The position numbers and the translations under genes were made by a program. The notes under the pieces were generated by a model that worked only from the letters and a program-made list of their open reading frames with translations, searched no databases and had not been told where the DNA came from. From NCBI RefSeq assembly GCF_022387135.1, contig NZ_CP092462.1, forward strand, positions 1,674,001-1,738,000: a DNA stretch of 64,000 nucleotides, written 5' to 3'. Shown here piece after piece: positions 26,127 through 34,964 of this stretch; positions within the stretch are counted from its first letter, which is position 1, and every line of letters begins with the position of its first letter. This DNA comes from Comamonas sp. B21-038. GTDB lineage: Bacteria; Pseudomonadota; Gammaproteobacteria; Burkholderiales; Burkholderiaceae_C.

Positions 26127-27311
26127 TTAGACGCGCTCAAAGATGGCGGCAATACCCTGGCCGCCGCCGATGCACATGGTAACCAGCGCATAGCGGCCAC
26201 CGGTGCGGTGCAGCTCATGGATGGCCTTGACGGTGATGATCGCGCCGGTCGCACCAATCGGGTGGCCCAGCGAAATGCCCGAACCATTGGGGTTGACCTT
26301 GGCTGGGTCGGCGCCCAGGCCCTTGGTCACCGCGCAGGCCTGTGCCGCAAAGGCTTCATTGGCTTCGATCACATCCATCTGGTCCAACTTGAGGCCGGTC
26401 TTGGCCAGCACGGCCTTGGACGCCGGCACCGGGCCAATGCCCATGATCTTGGGGTCGACGCCCGCATGCGCATAGCCCACCAGACGGGCCAGCGGCTTGG
26501 CACCACGCGCGTTGGCGGCGGCCGCTTCCATCAGCACCACGGCGGCTGCGGCGTCATTGATGCCGGAGGCATTGGCGGCGGTGACGGTGCCGTCTTCCTT
26601 GATGAAGACGGGCTTCATCTTCTGAAAGTCTTCAATCTTGGCGCCGGCGCGGAAGTGCTCGTCCTTGTCAAAGCGGATGTCACCCTTCTTGCTTTTGAGG
26701 ATGACCGGCACGATCTGGCCGGCAAAGCGGTTCTCTGCCCAGGCCTGCTCGGCGCGCTGGTGGCTGCTCAAGGCCAGCTGGTCCTGGTCATCGCGGCTGA
26801 CGCCAAATTCCTTGGCCACGTTCTCGGCGGTCACGCCCATATGGATGTTGTGGAAGGGGTCGTGCAGCGCGCCGGTCATCATGTCGATCATTTTGAAATC
26901 GCCCATGCGTGCGCCCCAGCGGCTGGTGGTGCTGGCGTACGGTGCGCGGCTCATGTTTTCTGCTCCGGCACCGATCGCCACGTCGTAGTCGCCCAGCAGA
27001 ATGCCCTGGCTGGCCGTCACAATCGCCTGCAGGCCCGAGCCGCAGAGGCGGTTGACGTTCATCGCCGGCGTCTCCTGCGGGCAGCCGCCCTGGATGGCGG
27101 CCACGCGGCTCAGGTACATATCCTTGGGTTCCGTATTGACCACGTGGCCGAAGACCACATGGCCCACATCCTTGCCTTCAATGCCGGCGCGGGCCAGCGA
27201 CTCCTTGACGACCAGCGCGCCCAGCTCGGTCGGTGGAACATCCTTGAGGCTGCCGCCAAAGGTGCCGATGGCAGTGCGCACGGCGCTGCAGACAAGTACT
27301 TCACGGGACAT
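26127..27311 (-). CDS. bktB: Acetyl-CoA C-acyltransferase (beta-ketothiolase, BktB-like)
   Basis: Condenses two acyl-CoAs or cleaves beta-ketoacyl-CoA; BktB-type enzymes accept propionyl-CoA and feed polyhydroxyalkanoate synthesis or fatty-acid degradation. 394 residues, full thiolase length. Nucleophile Cys90 in VNRLCGSG, His350 in SLGHPIGATG and Cys380 in TMCIGGGQG; NEAFA motif also present. Not next to phaA, phaB or phaC. GAGACCTTTCC lies just before the ATG. Confidence 0.9.
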   Translation of the reverse strand: MSREVLVCSAVRTAIGTFGGSLKDVPPTELGALVVKESLARAGIEGKDVGHVVFGHVVNTEPKDMYLSRVAAIQGGCPQETPAMNVNRLCGSGLQAIVTASQGILLGDYDVAIGAGAENMSRAPYASTTSRWGARMGDFKMIDMMTGALHDPFHNIHMGVTAENVAKEFGVSRDDQDQLALSSHQRAEQAWAENRFAGQIVPVILKSKKGDIRFDKDEHFRAGAKIEDFQKMKPVFIKEDGTVTAANASGINDAAAAVVLMEAAAANARGAKPLARLVGYAHAGVDPKIMGIGPVPASKAVLAKTGLKLDQMDVIEANEAFAAQACAVTKGLGADPAKVNPNGSGISLGHPIGATGAIITVKAIHELHRTGGRYALVTMCIGGGQGIAAIFERV

Positions 27312-27464
27312 GGAAAGGTCTCCTGTTTAAATGGATAGAGGCATGCAAATGTTGCCTTGCAGCATTATTGCCACCCAGCCCGCCGCTGTGTCAACCAGAG
27401 CAGGCGACCACGCACCTTGGTGACAGTCCACGACGGGCCGGGAGCGTCCAGTGCGCTCCGTCGT

Positions 27465-28223
27465 TCAAGGCTCGCGGACGTCGGCGATCACGTTATGGCC
27501 AAAGTCGGCGCGGTCCAGCCAGCCCAGCACCTTGGCAGCGGCTTCTTCAGGGCTGCTGAGTTTGCCGCCTTCATGCAGGCCCTTGAAGTTGCCTACATCG
27601 GGGAAGGCGCCCGCATCGGCACTGCGCAGCTGCACCTGCATGTCGGTGTCGATCACGCCGGGTGCGAGCGAGACGATCTTGGCGCCATGGGGCTTGTGGG
27701 CTTCTTCCAGCGCCACGCAGCGCGCATAGGCATCCATGCCGGCCTTGGCGGTGCAGTAGGCAGCCTGCGATGCCATCGGGCGGCGGCCCAGGCCGGAGGA
27801 CACATTCAGCACCTTCTTGGGCACGGTCCAGCTGCCGGTGGCGCCCAGGAACACGCCAGTCAGCGCCATCGGTGCCTCTAGCCCTACGCGCAGTGCATTG
27901 CGCAGATCGGGCGTGGCCAGATCCGACAGCGGCGCGATCTGCGGAATCACGCCAGCGTTGTTGATCAGCGTGATGCTGGCCCAGTCGGTGGCCTTCAGGC
28001 TGCGCAGCCAGTCGCCCAGGCGCTGGGCTGCGGCATCGGTGTCGCCCAGGTCCTGCTCCCACTGGATGAGCTGGTCAGGCGTTGGAGCGGCAGCGGCCAG
28101 CGCGCTGGAGCTGCTGCGCGCGATGCTCAGCACGGTATGGCCCTTGGCCAGAAGTTGCCGGCCCATGGCTAGGCCCATGCCGCGCGATCCGCCGGTCAGG
28201 ATGGTGAGGTGTTTGGTGGTCAT
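27465..28223 (-). CDS. Short-chain dehydrogenase/reductase (SDR)
   Basis: A 252-residue classical SDR. Cofactor motif TGGSRGMG near residue 10 (Arg after the Gly suggests NADPH), NNAG around 90, and the intact catalytic Ser-Tyr-Lys (VSSGLG..., YCTAKAGMD). The C-terminal part resembles sepiapterin-reductase-like SDRs. Substrate unknown. It is divergent from another SDR, with a gap of 121 bases. Confidence 0.82.
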   Translation of the reverse strand: MTTKHLTILTGGSRGMGLAMGRQLLAKGHTVLSIARSSSSALAAAAPTPDQLIQWEQDLGDTDAAAQRLGDWLRSLKATDWASITLINNAGVIPQIAPLSDLATPDLRNALRVGLEAPMALTGVFLGATGSWTVPKKVLNVSSGLGRRPMASQAAYCTAKAGMDAYARCVALEEAHKPHGAKIVSLAPGVIDTDMQVQLRSADAGAFPDVGNFKGLHEGGKLSSPEEAAAKVLGWLDRADFGHNVIADVREP

Positions 28224-28344
28224 AACCGGCTATCGTAACGGCAGTTGGGCCTGGGCGTTACGGCGTTTTTCCCGGATGCCTGCACTGGCGCGGCGGCTTG
28301 GTTAGGATCAGCAGCTTTGGAACGACAGACAAAGGAAGCACAGC

Positions 28345-29049
28345 ATGAACCAATCCAAAGTAGCCATCGTGATCGCCGGTGGATCCGGCATGGGCGCAGC
28401 GGCGGCACGCCAGTTGCACCAGGCCGGCTATGCGCTGGGGATTATGTCGTCCTCGGGCAAAGGCGAGGCGCTGGCCCAGGAGCTGGGCGGTGTGGGTGTG
28501 ACCGGCTCCAACCAGAATGTGGCCGACATGCAAAAACTGGTGGATGCGGTGATGGCGCGCTACGGCCGCATCGATGTGCTGGTCAATGGCGCCGGCCACG
28601 GCCCCAAGGGCGATCTGCTGTCGATCAGCGATGAGGACTGGATCAAGGGTCTGGAGGTGTACTTTCTGAACGTGGTGCGCGCCACGCGCCTGGTCGCACC
28701 CATCATGCAAAAGCAGGGCGGCGGCGCGATCATCAACATCTCGTCCGCCTGGGCGTTCGAGCCGGCAGCGCTGTTCCCGACCTCGGCCATGGCGCGTTCA
28801 GGCCTGGCGGCCTTCACGAAGATCTTCTGCGATGAATATGGCCAGCACAATATCCGCATGAACAATGTGCTGCCTGGCTGGATCGACAGCCTGCCCAAGA
28901 AGGACGAGCGCCAGGCGGCCGTGCCGCTGCAGCGCTACGGCAAGGCCGATGAGATTGGCGCCACCGTGGCCTTTCTGGCCTCCGACGGTGCGGCCTACAT
29001 CACCGGCCAGAACATCCGCGTCGATGGCGGCCTGATGCGCCACGTCTAA
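28345..29049 (+). CDS. SDR family protein with altered catalytic residues
   Basis: A 234-residue SDR fold: AGGSGMG near residue 11, NGAG (81-84, in place of NNAG), and the C-terminal YITGQNIRVDGGL. Ser134 is present, but where YxxxK is expected (147-151) the sequence reads SAMAR, so Tyr is Ser and Lys is Arg. It may be inactive as an oxidoreductase, use a different mechanism, or serve as a binding protein. AAAGGAAGCACAGC precedes the ATG. Divergent from the SDR at 27465. Confidence 0.75.
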   Translation: MNQSKVAIVIAGGSGMGAAAARQLHQAGYALGIMSSSGKGEALAQELGGVGVTGSNQNVADMQKLVDAVMARYGRIDVLVNGAGHGPKGDLLSISDEDWIKGLEVYFLNVVRATRLVAPIMQKQGGGAIINISSAWAFEPAALFPTSAMARSGLAAFTKIFCDEYGQHNIRMNNVLPGWIDSLPKKDERQAAVPLQRYGKADEIGATVAFLASDGAAYITGQNIRVDGGLMRHV

Positions 29050-29076
29050 GACGGCCAGGCCGTTCCAGCCCGGCCT

Positions 29077-29778
29077 TCAGAAATCTGCCGCCAGCCGGCA
29101 GTCCAGCCATTGGCCGGTCACCGGGTGGGCAAAGCCCAGCTGCTGCGCCTGCAGCAGCAGGCGCGGTGCCATGGCCTGCACCGCTGCGCTGGCATACAGG
29201 CCGTCGCCCAGCATCGCATGGCCGATGGCCTGCATATGCAGGCGCAGCTGGTGTGTGCGGCCGGTCAGTGGCTCCAGCCACAGGCGGGTGCAGCCGGCGG
29301 GAATGGTTGGCAGCGCGGCTGCCTCGTCTGCGGTCATCGCCCGCCACCAGGTCTGGCTGGGCTTGCCGATCTCCCCATCCACACGCTGCAAGGGGCGGCG
29401 CTCCCAGTCGGTGATCAGCGGCAGGTCCACCAGGCTCCAGGCGTGGCCATCCTGCGGCATCGCGGCATGCAGCGCATGGCCGGGTGCCAGAGGCTGTGCA
29501 GCAGGGCTGCCGCAGACGACGGCCGCATAGCGCTTGCGTACCGTGCGGGCCGCAAAGGCATCACCCAGCGCACGCTGCACGGCCAGGCTGCGCGCCATCA
29601 CCACCAGGCCCGAGGTGGGCTGGTCCAGCCGGTGCACCACCAGCGCATCAGGCCACTGCCGCTGGGCTCGTGCGCTCAGGCAGTCCTGCTTGTCTTCTCC
29701 GCGGCCAGGCACGCACAACAGGCCCGATGGCTTGTTCAGCACCAGCAGGTGCTCGTCGATGTAATCGGGAATCAGCAT
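29077..29778 (-). CDS. RluA-family pseudouridine synthase
   Basis: Isomerises uridine to pseudouridine in rRNA or tRNA. 233 residues without an S4 domain. The catalytic Asp is in VVHRLDQPTSGLVVMA; other family marks are LVLNKPSGLLCVPGR, KRYAAVV, LEPLTGRTHQLRLHMQAIGHAMLGD and LLLQAQQLGFAHP. Short RluA-like enzymes of this size act on 23S U746/tRNA U32 or related sites; the exact site cannot be told here. Confidence 0.92.
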   Translation of the reverse strand: MLIPDYIDEHLLVLNKPSGLLCVPGRGEDKQDCLSARAQRQWPDALVVHRLDQPTSGLVVMARSLAVQRALGDAFAARTVRKRYAAVVCGSPAAQPLAPGHALHAAMPQDGHAWSLVDLPLITDWERRPLQRVDGEIGKPSQTWWRAMTADEAAALPTIPAGCTRLWLEPLTGRTHQLRLHMQAIGHAMLGDGLYASAAVQAMAPRLLLQAQQLGFAHPVTGQWLDCRLAADF

Positions 29779-30045
29779 GGCAACAGCGCAAAAATGCGGC
29801 GGAGAAATGCGCAGGATTTTACGTGCTGCAGCCTAGGTGACAGCGCGCAGTGCACGTGGCGAGCGGCTGCCTGTACTGTATGCCTCGTCATAAGCAGCAG
29901 GCATTTGCTCATGCAGCCCGCGCGCAGTGCGGGTTGCTACGATGCCCTTTGCCGCGCACAAGCGCTATAAAAACGGATGCATGCCGGTGGTGCCATGCGC
30001 AGCATTGCCTGCGTGCCGCCACTGGCCATATCACAAGGAGACCCA

Positions 30046-31686
30046 ATGCTAGGCCTGATGCAAAAGCAGCAACTGCTGACCTCCAACCTGCTGGAGTTTG
30101 CGGAGCGTTACCACCGCGATACCGAAATCGTCTCCCGCCGTGTCGAAGGTGACATCCACCGCTACACCTATGCCGACTTTGCGCAGCGCTCGCGGCAGCT
30201 GGCCCAGACCCTGGATGGCATGGGCCTGGCCGCAGGCACACGCGTGGCGAGCCTGGCCTGGAACGGCTACCGCCATATGGAGCTGTACTACGGCGTGGGC
30301 GGCTCGGGCCGGGTCATCCATACCTTGAACCCCCGCCTGCATCCTGACCAGGTGGTCTGGATCGTCAACCATGCCGAGGACGAGGTGCTGTGCTTTGACA
30401 GCTGCTTCCTGCCGATCGTGCAGGCCATCCACGAACGCTGCCCCACGGTGCGCCAATGGGTGGCGCTGTGCGATGCCGACAAGTTACCCGCCGACGCCGG
30501 CATCCCGGGTCTGGTCGCCTACGAGGCCTGGATTGCCGGCGCCGATGGCGCCTACCAGTGGCCCGAGTTTGACGAAAACACCGCCTGCGGCATGTGCTAC
30601 ACCAGCGGCACCACCGGCAACCCCAAGGCCGTGCTGTACTCGCACCGCAGCACCGTATTGCACGCCTATGGCGCCTCGCTGCCCGATGTGATGGATATTT
30701 CCTCGCGCGATGTGGTGCTGCCCGTCGTGCCGATGTTCCACGTCAACGCCTGGGGCCTGCCGTTCTCCGGGCCGCTCAATGGCGCCAAGCTGGTGTTTCC
30801 CGGCCCGGCGCTGGATGGTCCCTCGGTGTACGCGCTGATGGAGGCGGAGAAGGTGACGTTTGCCGCCGGTGTGCCCACTGTCTGGCAGATGCTGCTGAGC
30901 CATGTGCAAAGCCAGGGCCTGCGCTTTGGCAGCCTGCAGCGCACCATCATTGGCGGTTCGGCCTGCCCGCCAGCGATGATCAAGACCTTCCAGGACGACT
31001 ATGGCGTGACGGTTCTGCATGCCTGGGGAATGACCGAGCTCAGCCCGCTGGGGACCGTGTGCACCTTGAAGCACAAGCACCTGGCGCTGCCGGCCGACAC
31101 CCAGGCGCAGCTGCTGGCCAAGCAGGGCCGGGTCATCTTTGGTGTGGACATGCGGATCGTGGGCGACGATGGCCAGGACCAGCCCTGGGACGGCAAGACC
31201 TATGGCGACCTGCTGGTGCGCGGCCCCTGGGTGGTGGCGGACTACTACCGCAGCGAGGGCGCGTCGCCGCTGGTGACCGATGCGCAGGGCCGCGACTGGT
31301 TCCCCACCGGTGACGTGGCCACCATCGATGCCGATGGCTTCATGCAGATCACCGACCGCAGCAAGGACGTGATCAAGTCCGGCGGTGAATGGATCAGCTC
31401 CATCGACATCGAGAACATTGCGATGGCCCACCCGGCCGTCGCCATGGCCGCCTGCGTGGGCATGCCCCACCCCAAGTGGGACGAGCGGCCAGTGGTGTTT
31501 GTTGCGCTCAAGAAGGATGCCGCCGTCAGCGAAGCAGACTTGCTGGCCTTCTACCAGGGAAAAATGGCCAAGTGGCAGATTCCCGATGCGGTGGTGTTTG
31601 TCGATGCGATTCCGCTGGGCGCCACCGGCAAGATGCTCAAGACCCGGCTGCGCGAGCAGTTCAAGGACTATGCGCTGCCGGCCTGA
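30046..31686 (+). CDS. Fatty-acid (medium/long-chain) acyl-CoA ligase
   Basis: AMP-forming ligase that activates a carboxylic acid to its CoA thioester. 546 residues from the ATG at 30046 with AAGGAG ahead. Adenylate motif [16 protein letters not shown] (about 190), [13 protein letters not shown], then [36 protein letters not shown] and the C-terminal [12 protein letters not shown] lysine. This subgroup includes 3-methylthiopropionyl-CoA ligases and medium-chain fatty-acid ligases. Followed 47 bases later by an SDR gene, probably one transcript. Confidence 0.9.
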   Translation: MLGLMQKQQLLTSNLLEFAERYHRDTEIVSRRVEGDIHRYTYADFAQRSRQLAQTLDGMGLAAGTRVASLAWNGYRHMELYYGVGGSGRVIHTLNPRLHPDQVVWIVNHAEDEVLCFDSCFLPIVQAIHERCPTVRQWVALCDADKLPADAGIPGLVAYEAWIAGADGAYQWPEFDENTACGMCYTSGTTGNPKAVLYSHRSTVLHAYGASLPDVMDISSRDVVLPVVPMFHVNAWGLPFSGPLNGAKLVFPGPALDGPSVYALMEAEKVTFAAGVPTVWQMLLSHVQSQGLRFGSLQRTIIGGSACPPAMIKTFQDDYGVTVLHAWGMTELSPLGTVCTLKHKHLALPADTQAQLLAKQGRVIFGVDMRIVGDDGQDQPWDGKTYGDLLVRGPWVVADYYRSEGASPLVTDAQGRDWFPTGDVATIDADGFMQITDRSKDVIKSGGEWISSIDIENIAMAHPAVAMAACVGMPHPKWDERPVVFVALKKDAAVSEADLLAFYQGKMAKWQIPDAVVFVDAIPLGATGKMLKTRLREQFKDYALPA

Positions 31687-31733
31687 TGGCCTCCATTTGA
31701 TCCATTTCTTCAGGCATACCAGGAGGCCTTTGC

Positions 31734-32525
31734 ATGACCCGCAAGATTGGGCAATTATTTGACTTGACCGGCAAGACGGCGCTGGTGACCGGCGGCTCGC
31801 GTGGCCTGGGGCTGCAGCTGGCCCATGCGCTGGGCGAGGCCGGCGCCAAGGTGGTGCTGAGCAGCCGCAAGGCCCACGAGCTGGAGGCGGCCGTGGCCGA
31901 ACTCGGTGGCGCCGGTATCAATGCGCGCTGGGTGGCGGCCGACTGTGCGGTGGACAGCGAGATCGAGCGCCTGGCGCAAGAGGTGCTGGAGCGCGTCGGT
32001 GATGTGGACATTCTGGTCAACAACGCCGGTGCCAGCTGGGGCGCGCCGGCCGAAGACCATCCCGCTGCCGCCTGGGACAAGGTGATGAACCTGAATGTGC
32101 GCGGCTATTTTCTGCTGTCGCAGCAGCTGGCCAAGCGCAGCATGATCCCGCGCCGCCAGGGCGCCATCATCAACCTGGCCTCGATTGCCGGGCTGGGCGG
32201 CAACCCGGCAGCGATGAAGACCATTGCCTACAACACCAGCAAGGGCGCCGTGATCAACTTCACCCGGGCGCTGGCGGCCGAATGGGGGCACTACGGCATA
32301 CGGGTCAATGCGCTGGCGCCGGGCTTTTTCCGCACCAAGATGGCCACTGGCCTGATCGACCAGATCGGCGAGGATGCGATGACTGCCGGCGTGCCGCTGG
32401 GGCGCCTGGGCGGGGATGATGATTTGAAGGGTGCTGCCGTGCTGCTGGCCAGCGATGCCGGCAAGCACATCACCGGCCAGTGCCTGGCTGTCGATGGCGG
32501 GGTCAGCATCGTCACTGCAGGCTGA
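31734..32525 (+). CDS. SDR oxidoreductase (gluconate 5-dehydrogenase/3-oxoacyl reductase-like)
   Basis: A 263-residue classical SDR: TGGSRGLG near 20, NNAGASWG around 96, active-site Ser in NLASIAGLGG, YNTSKGAVINF, and GQCLAVDGGVSIV at the end. Arg after the glycine motif suggests NADP(H). Downstream of the acyl-CoA ligase, so a hydroxyacyl- or ketoacyl-CoA substrate is reasonable, though the family alone suggests gluconate dehydrogenase-like activity. Confidence 0.83.
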   Translation: MTRKIGQLFDLTGKTALVTGGSRGLGLQLAHALGEAGAKVVLSSRKAHELEAAVAELGGAGINARWVAADCAVDSEIERLAQEVLERVGDVDILVNNAGASWGAPAEDHPAAAWDKVMNLNVRGYFLLSQQLAKRSMIPRRQGAIINLASIAGLGGNPAAMKTIAYNTSKGAVINFTRALAAEWGHYGIRVNALAPGFFRTKMATGLIDQIGEDAMTAGVPLGRLGGDDDLKGAAVLLASDAGKHITGQCLAVDGGVSIVTAG

Positions 32526-32536
32526 CGGCGCATGAG

Positions 32537-32561
32537 GGGGCTGCCTGCTCCAGGCAACCCC
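32537..32561. terminator. Possible bidirectional hairpin between convergent genes
   Basis: GGGGCTGCCTG, three-base loop, CAGGCAACCCC: a stem with one mismatch in the 47-base gap between two convergent genes. It has no T run on either side, so termination is only suggested by position. Confidence 0.3.
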
Positions 32562-32572
32562 GCTGCGGTGCA

Positions 32573-33547
32573 TCAGCTGTGGTCCGTCTGCGCCAGGTAG
32601 AACCACTCGCGGTTCACGGCGGCATCGGCCTGCGGGAAGATCACGCAGCCATCGAACGGCGCCAGAATCTGGCTGCCATCGGCGCGCGTGGCCAGCAGGT
32701 CGCCCTTGCGGAATGGGTCAAAGTTCTGCCAGTCCTGTTGCATGCGGTCGTCGGCGCTTTGGCGCATGAATACCTGCCGCATATGGTGGGTGGTGTACTG
32801 GGCAACGGGCTCGACGGTTACATCGGCCATCTCCAGCAGGTTCAGCACGCCGGCGATGCAGCGGTCGGCGACCTCGATGGCCTGCGGCTCTTCGTGCGAG
32901 CCCGATTCCACGGTGATCGCATAGCCGCCCCGGCTGCGCATGAACTCATTGGTGCCGATGCCATGCTCTGGGCGAAGCGCGCCGCCGCTCGCCTTCACGG
33001 CTTGCTCATAGACCTCCAGCCAGCCTTGCACGATGACCGGCAGGCCCACGGCCTTGGCAAAGGCTTCTTCTTCCTGCTGGCGGGCAAAGGGCTCGAGGCT
33101 GCCCGTGTTGTTGAGCGGCCCGGTCATCGCAAAGGGCTGGCCGTCGCCGCTGTACGAGTGCAGGTCGAGCAGTGCGTCATGGCTCTCGAGCAACGGAGCC
33201 AGCGCATTGACCATGTGGTCTTCAAAGTTCTGCGGCTCGGCCTGCGGCACAAAGTTGCGGTTGAGGTTGCGGTCGCCTTCGCGCTCGTTCTTGATGAAGG
33301 CCTTGGGATTGGCGACGGGCACCATCGTCAGCCGCCCGCGCTTGAGGCGCACCTGGCCCGATTCAAAGCGCTCGATCCAGCGGTGGATCGCATGCGTGCC
33401 GCTTTGCTCATTGCCATGCACGGCGCCAAAGATCAACAGGGACGGGCCCGGCACAGCCGATGCCCAGCCGTAGCTGCGCAACGCGGCAGGCTGATCGGCA
33501 GAGGGGCTGTGGTCCAGTTGGGGGATGTGGAAGCGAGAGACAGTCAT
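32573..33547 (-). CDS. Succinylglutamate desuccinylase/aspartoacylase family zinc hydrolase
   Basis: A 324-residue M14-like zinc amidohydrolase. Zinc ligands: GAVHGNEQSGTHA (His and Glu) and LLDLHSYSG (second His). A catalytic Glu is probably in VESGSHEEPQ. The C-terminal EFYLAQTD-like end forms the second domain. Such enzymes remove N-acyl groups from amino acids. No arginine-catabolic (ast) genes accompany it, so the substrate is open. I chose the ATG at 33547; 31 upstream codons do not look like family sequence. Confidence 0.83.
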   Translation of the reverse strand: MTVSRFHIPQLDHSPSADQPAALRSYGWASAVPGPSLLIFGAVHGNEQSGTHAIHRWIERFESGQVRLKRGRLTMVPVANPKAFIKNEREGDRNLNRNFVPQAEPQNFEDHMVNALAPLLESHDALLDLHSYSGDGQPFAMTGPLNNTGSLEPFARQQEEEAFAKAVGLPVIVQGWLEVYEQAVKASGGALRPEHGIGTNEFMRSRGGYAITVESGSHEEPQAIEVADRCIAGVLNLLEMADVTVEPVAQYTTHHMRQVFMRQSADDRMQQDWQNFDPFRKGDLLATRADGSQILAPFDGCVIFPQADAAVNREWFYLAQTDHS

Positions 33548-33807
33548 TGCAGTTTTCCGGTGTGATGGCATGCCAGCCCGGGCCACTGCATCACAAGCCT
33601 TGCATCCCGCCGGGGACTGTCGCACCAGAGCAGGGCGCAAGGTTTATACCCACAACCGTGGGGCAGGGGGCGGCGTGTGCCATTGGCACCTGCTCGCAGG
33701 TGCCAGCAGCCATCCTACCGCATCGGGAGCTGCAGGCGGCCGGTTCTGCTATCAATTTTGATAAACATGGCAACTGTTACCTCGTCAGCCCGGTGCCCCA
33801 CGCAGCT
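33548..33807. promoter_or_regulatory. Upstream region of the AstE-like gene, with overlapping hairpins
   Basis: No gene is seen. It holds a 9-bp hairpin at 33684-33705 (GGCACCTG, CTCG loop, CAGGTGCC core) whose left arm also pairs in a competing small stem GTGCC-ATT-GGCAC (33678-33690), and TATCAA-N2-TTGATA at 33750-33763 in an AT-rich patch. Roles unknown; these are candidate operators or leader structures of the minus-strand gene. Confidence 0.35.
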
Positions 33808-33835
33808 AAAAAGACAAAGGCTGCCGAAGCAGCCT
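33808..33835 (-). terminator. Rho-independent terminator of trmB
   Basis: On the minus strand AGGCTGC, a TTCG tetraloop and GCAGCCT are followed by TTGTCTTTTT, starting 35 bases after the trmB stop. Confidence 0.85.
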
Positions 33836-33869
33836 CTGCACGGGGGCGTGGGCTACTCGGCCCCCACGC

Positions 33870-34649
33870 TTATGCGCGGCGGGTGAACACCAGATCCCAG
33901 ACACCATGGCCCAGACGCAGTCCCCGGTTCTCGAACTTGGTCAGCGGGCGGTATTCCGGCTGCGGCGCGTAGCCGTCGGCGGTGTTCTTCAGGTCGGGGT
34001 TGGCCGACAGCACCTCAAGCATCTGCTCGGCATAGGGCTGCCAGTCGGTCGCGCAGTGGATATAGCCACCGGGCTTCAAGTGGGCCACCAGCTGGGCCAC
34101 AAAGGGCGACTGGATCAGGCGGCGCTTGTTGTGCTTTTTCTTGTGCCAGGGATCGGGGAAGAACACATGGATGCCGTCCAGCGAGCCCGGCTGCAGCATG
34201 TTCTCCAGCACTTCCACCGCGTCGTGCTGGAAGATGCGGATATTGGTGATGTCCTGCTCGCCAATGCGCTTGAGCAGCGCGCCCACACCCGGCTCATGCA
34301 CTTCGCAGCACAGGAAATTGTCTTCCGGGCGAACGCGGGCAATGTGCGCCGTGGCCTCGCCCATGCCAAAGCCGATTTCCAGAATCACCTTGGCCTGGCG
34401 GCCAAAGGCGGCTTCGGCGTTGAAGGCCTCACCGGTGTAGGGCAGCACATAGCGGGTGCCCAAGGTCTCAAAGGCCTTGGCCTGGCCGGTCGTGGTGCGG
34501 CCCGCACGGCGCACATAGGAGCGGATGGTCTTGGGATGGGCGACATCCGCAGGCGCATGGCCGGGGGCACTGCTGGCATCGCGTGCGTTGGTGATGATGG
34601 GCTCGGGCACGGGGCCGGCAGCAGGCGTCGAAGAAGATTGCATGGTCAT
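33870..34649 (-). CDS. trmB: tRNA (guanine-N7-)-methyltransferase
   Basis: Methylates G46 of tRNA with S-adenosylmethionine. 259 residues. SAM motif [17 protein letters not shown], then [16 protein letters not shown] and the TrmB signature [19 protein letters not shown], with [15 protein letters not shown] and C-terminal [16 protein letters not shown]. The N-terminal 40 residues are a variable Pro/Ala-rich arm. Start 34649 or 34643; no good ribosome-binding site is visible for either. Confidence 0.95.
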   Translation of the reverse strand: MTMQSSSTPAAGPVPEPIITNARDASSAPGHAPADVAHPKTIRSYVRRAGRTTTGQAKAFETLGTRYVLPYTGEAFNAEAAFGRQAKVILEIGFGMGEATAHIARVRPEDNFLCCEVHEPGVGALLKRIGEQDITNIRIFQHDAVEVLENMLQPGSLDGIHVFFPDPWHKKKHNKRRLIQSPFVAQLVAHLKPGGYIHCATDWQPYAEQMLEVLSANPDLKNTADGYAPQPEYRPLTKFENRGLRLGHGVWDLVFTRRA

Positions 34650-34725
34650 GGAGGTGCCGCTTTGCACAAGCGGCAGGGTGGCGCTTGCCCGGCAAGGGGC
34701 GCTCGGCCGCGTCAAAAAAGGGGCT

Positions 34726-34755
34726 ATTGTAGATTTTTCCAGTCTGCAATGGCAA
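34726..34755 (-). promoter_or_regulatory. Sigma70-type promoter for trmB
   Basis: On the minus strand TTGCCA (34750-34755), an 18-base spacer and TACAAT (34726-34731), each five of six to consensus, about 75 bases before the trmB start. Confidence 0.5.
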
Positions 34756-34788
34756 AACCGTGGGCAATCGGTGTGCGTGCAGCTGGCC

Positions 34789-34816
34789 TGGCGACTGCCA
34801 TCTCGCTGCCTATAAT
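34789..34816 (+). promoter_or_regulatory. Candidate promoter of the flavoprotein/PBP/diiron cassette
   Basis: A perfect TATAAT at 34811-34816 with a poor -35 (TGGCGA, 16-base spacer). It faces the cassette that starts at 34965, leaving a leader of roughly 140 bases. Confidence 0.35.
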
Positions 34817-34964
34817 GCCTTTTTCACAAAGTGAAGTCTGTCGTGATTGCAGGTCTGTATGCGACAGGAAACTCGGGTGGCGGCTTGCGGCTTGCGCCAG
34901 GCGGTGTGGCTCGCCCCATGGGTTCCGGTATGGGCCTGCCAGTTGCGCCAGCATCCGGAGCAGC

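Noticed and set aside
33906..34964. N-terminal extension of the acyl-CoA-dehydrogenase-like protein through the trmB region
   Set aside because: The frame stays open only because it runs antisense to trmB. The first ACAD-like residues begin at the ATG at 34965, which has its own ribosome-binding site.
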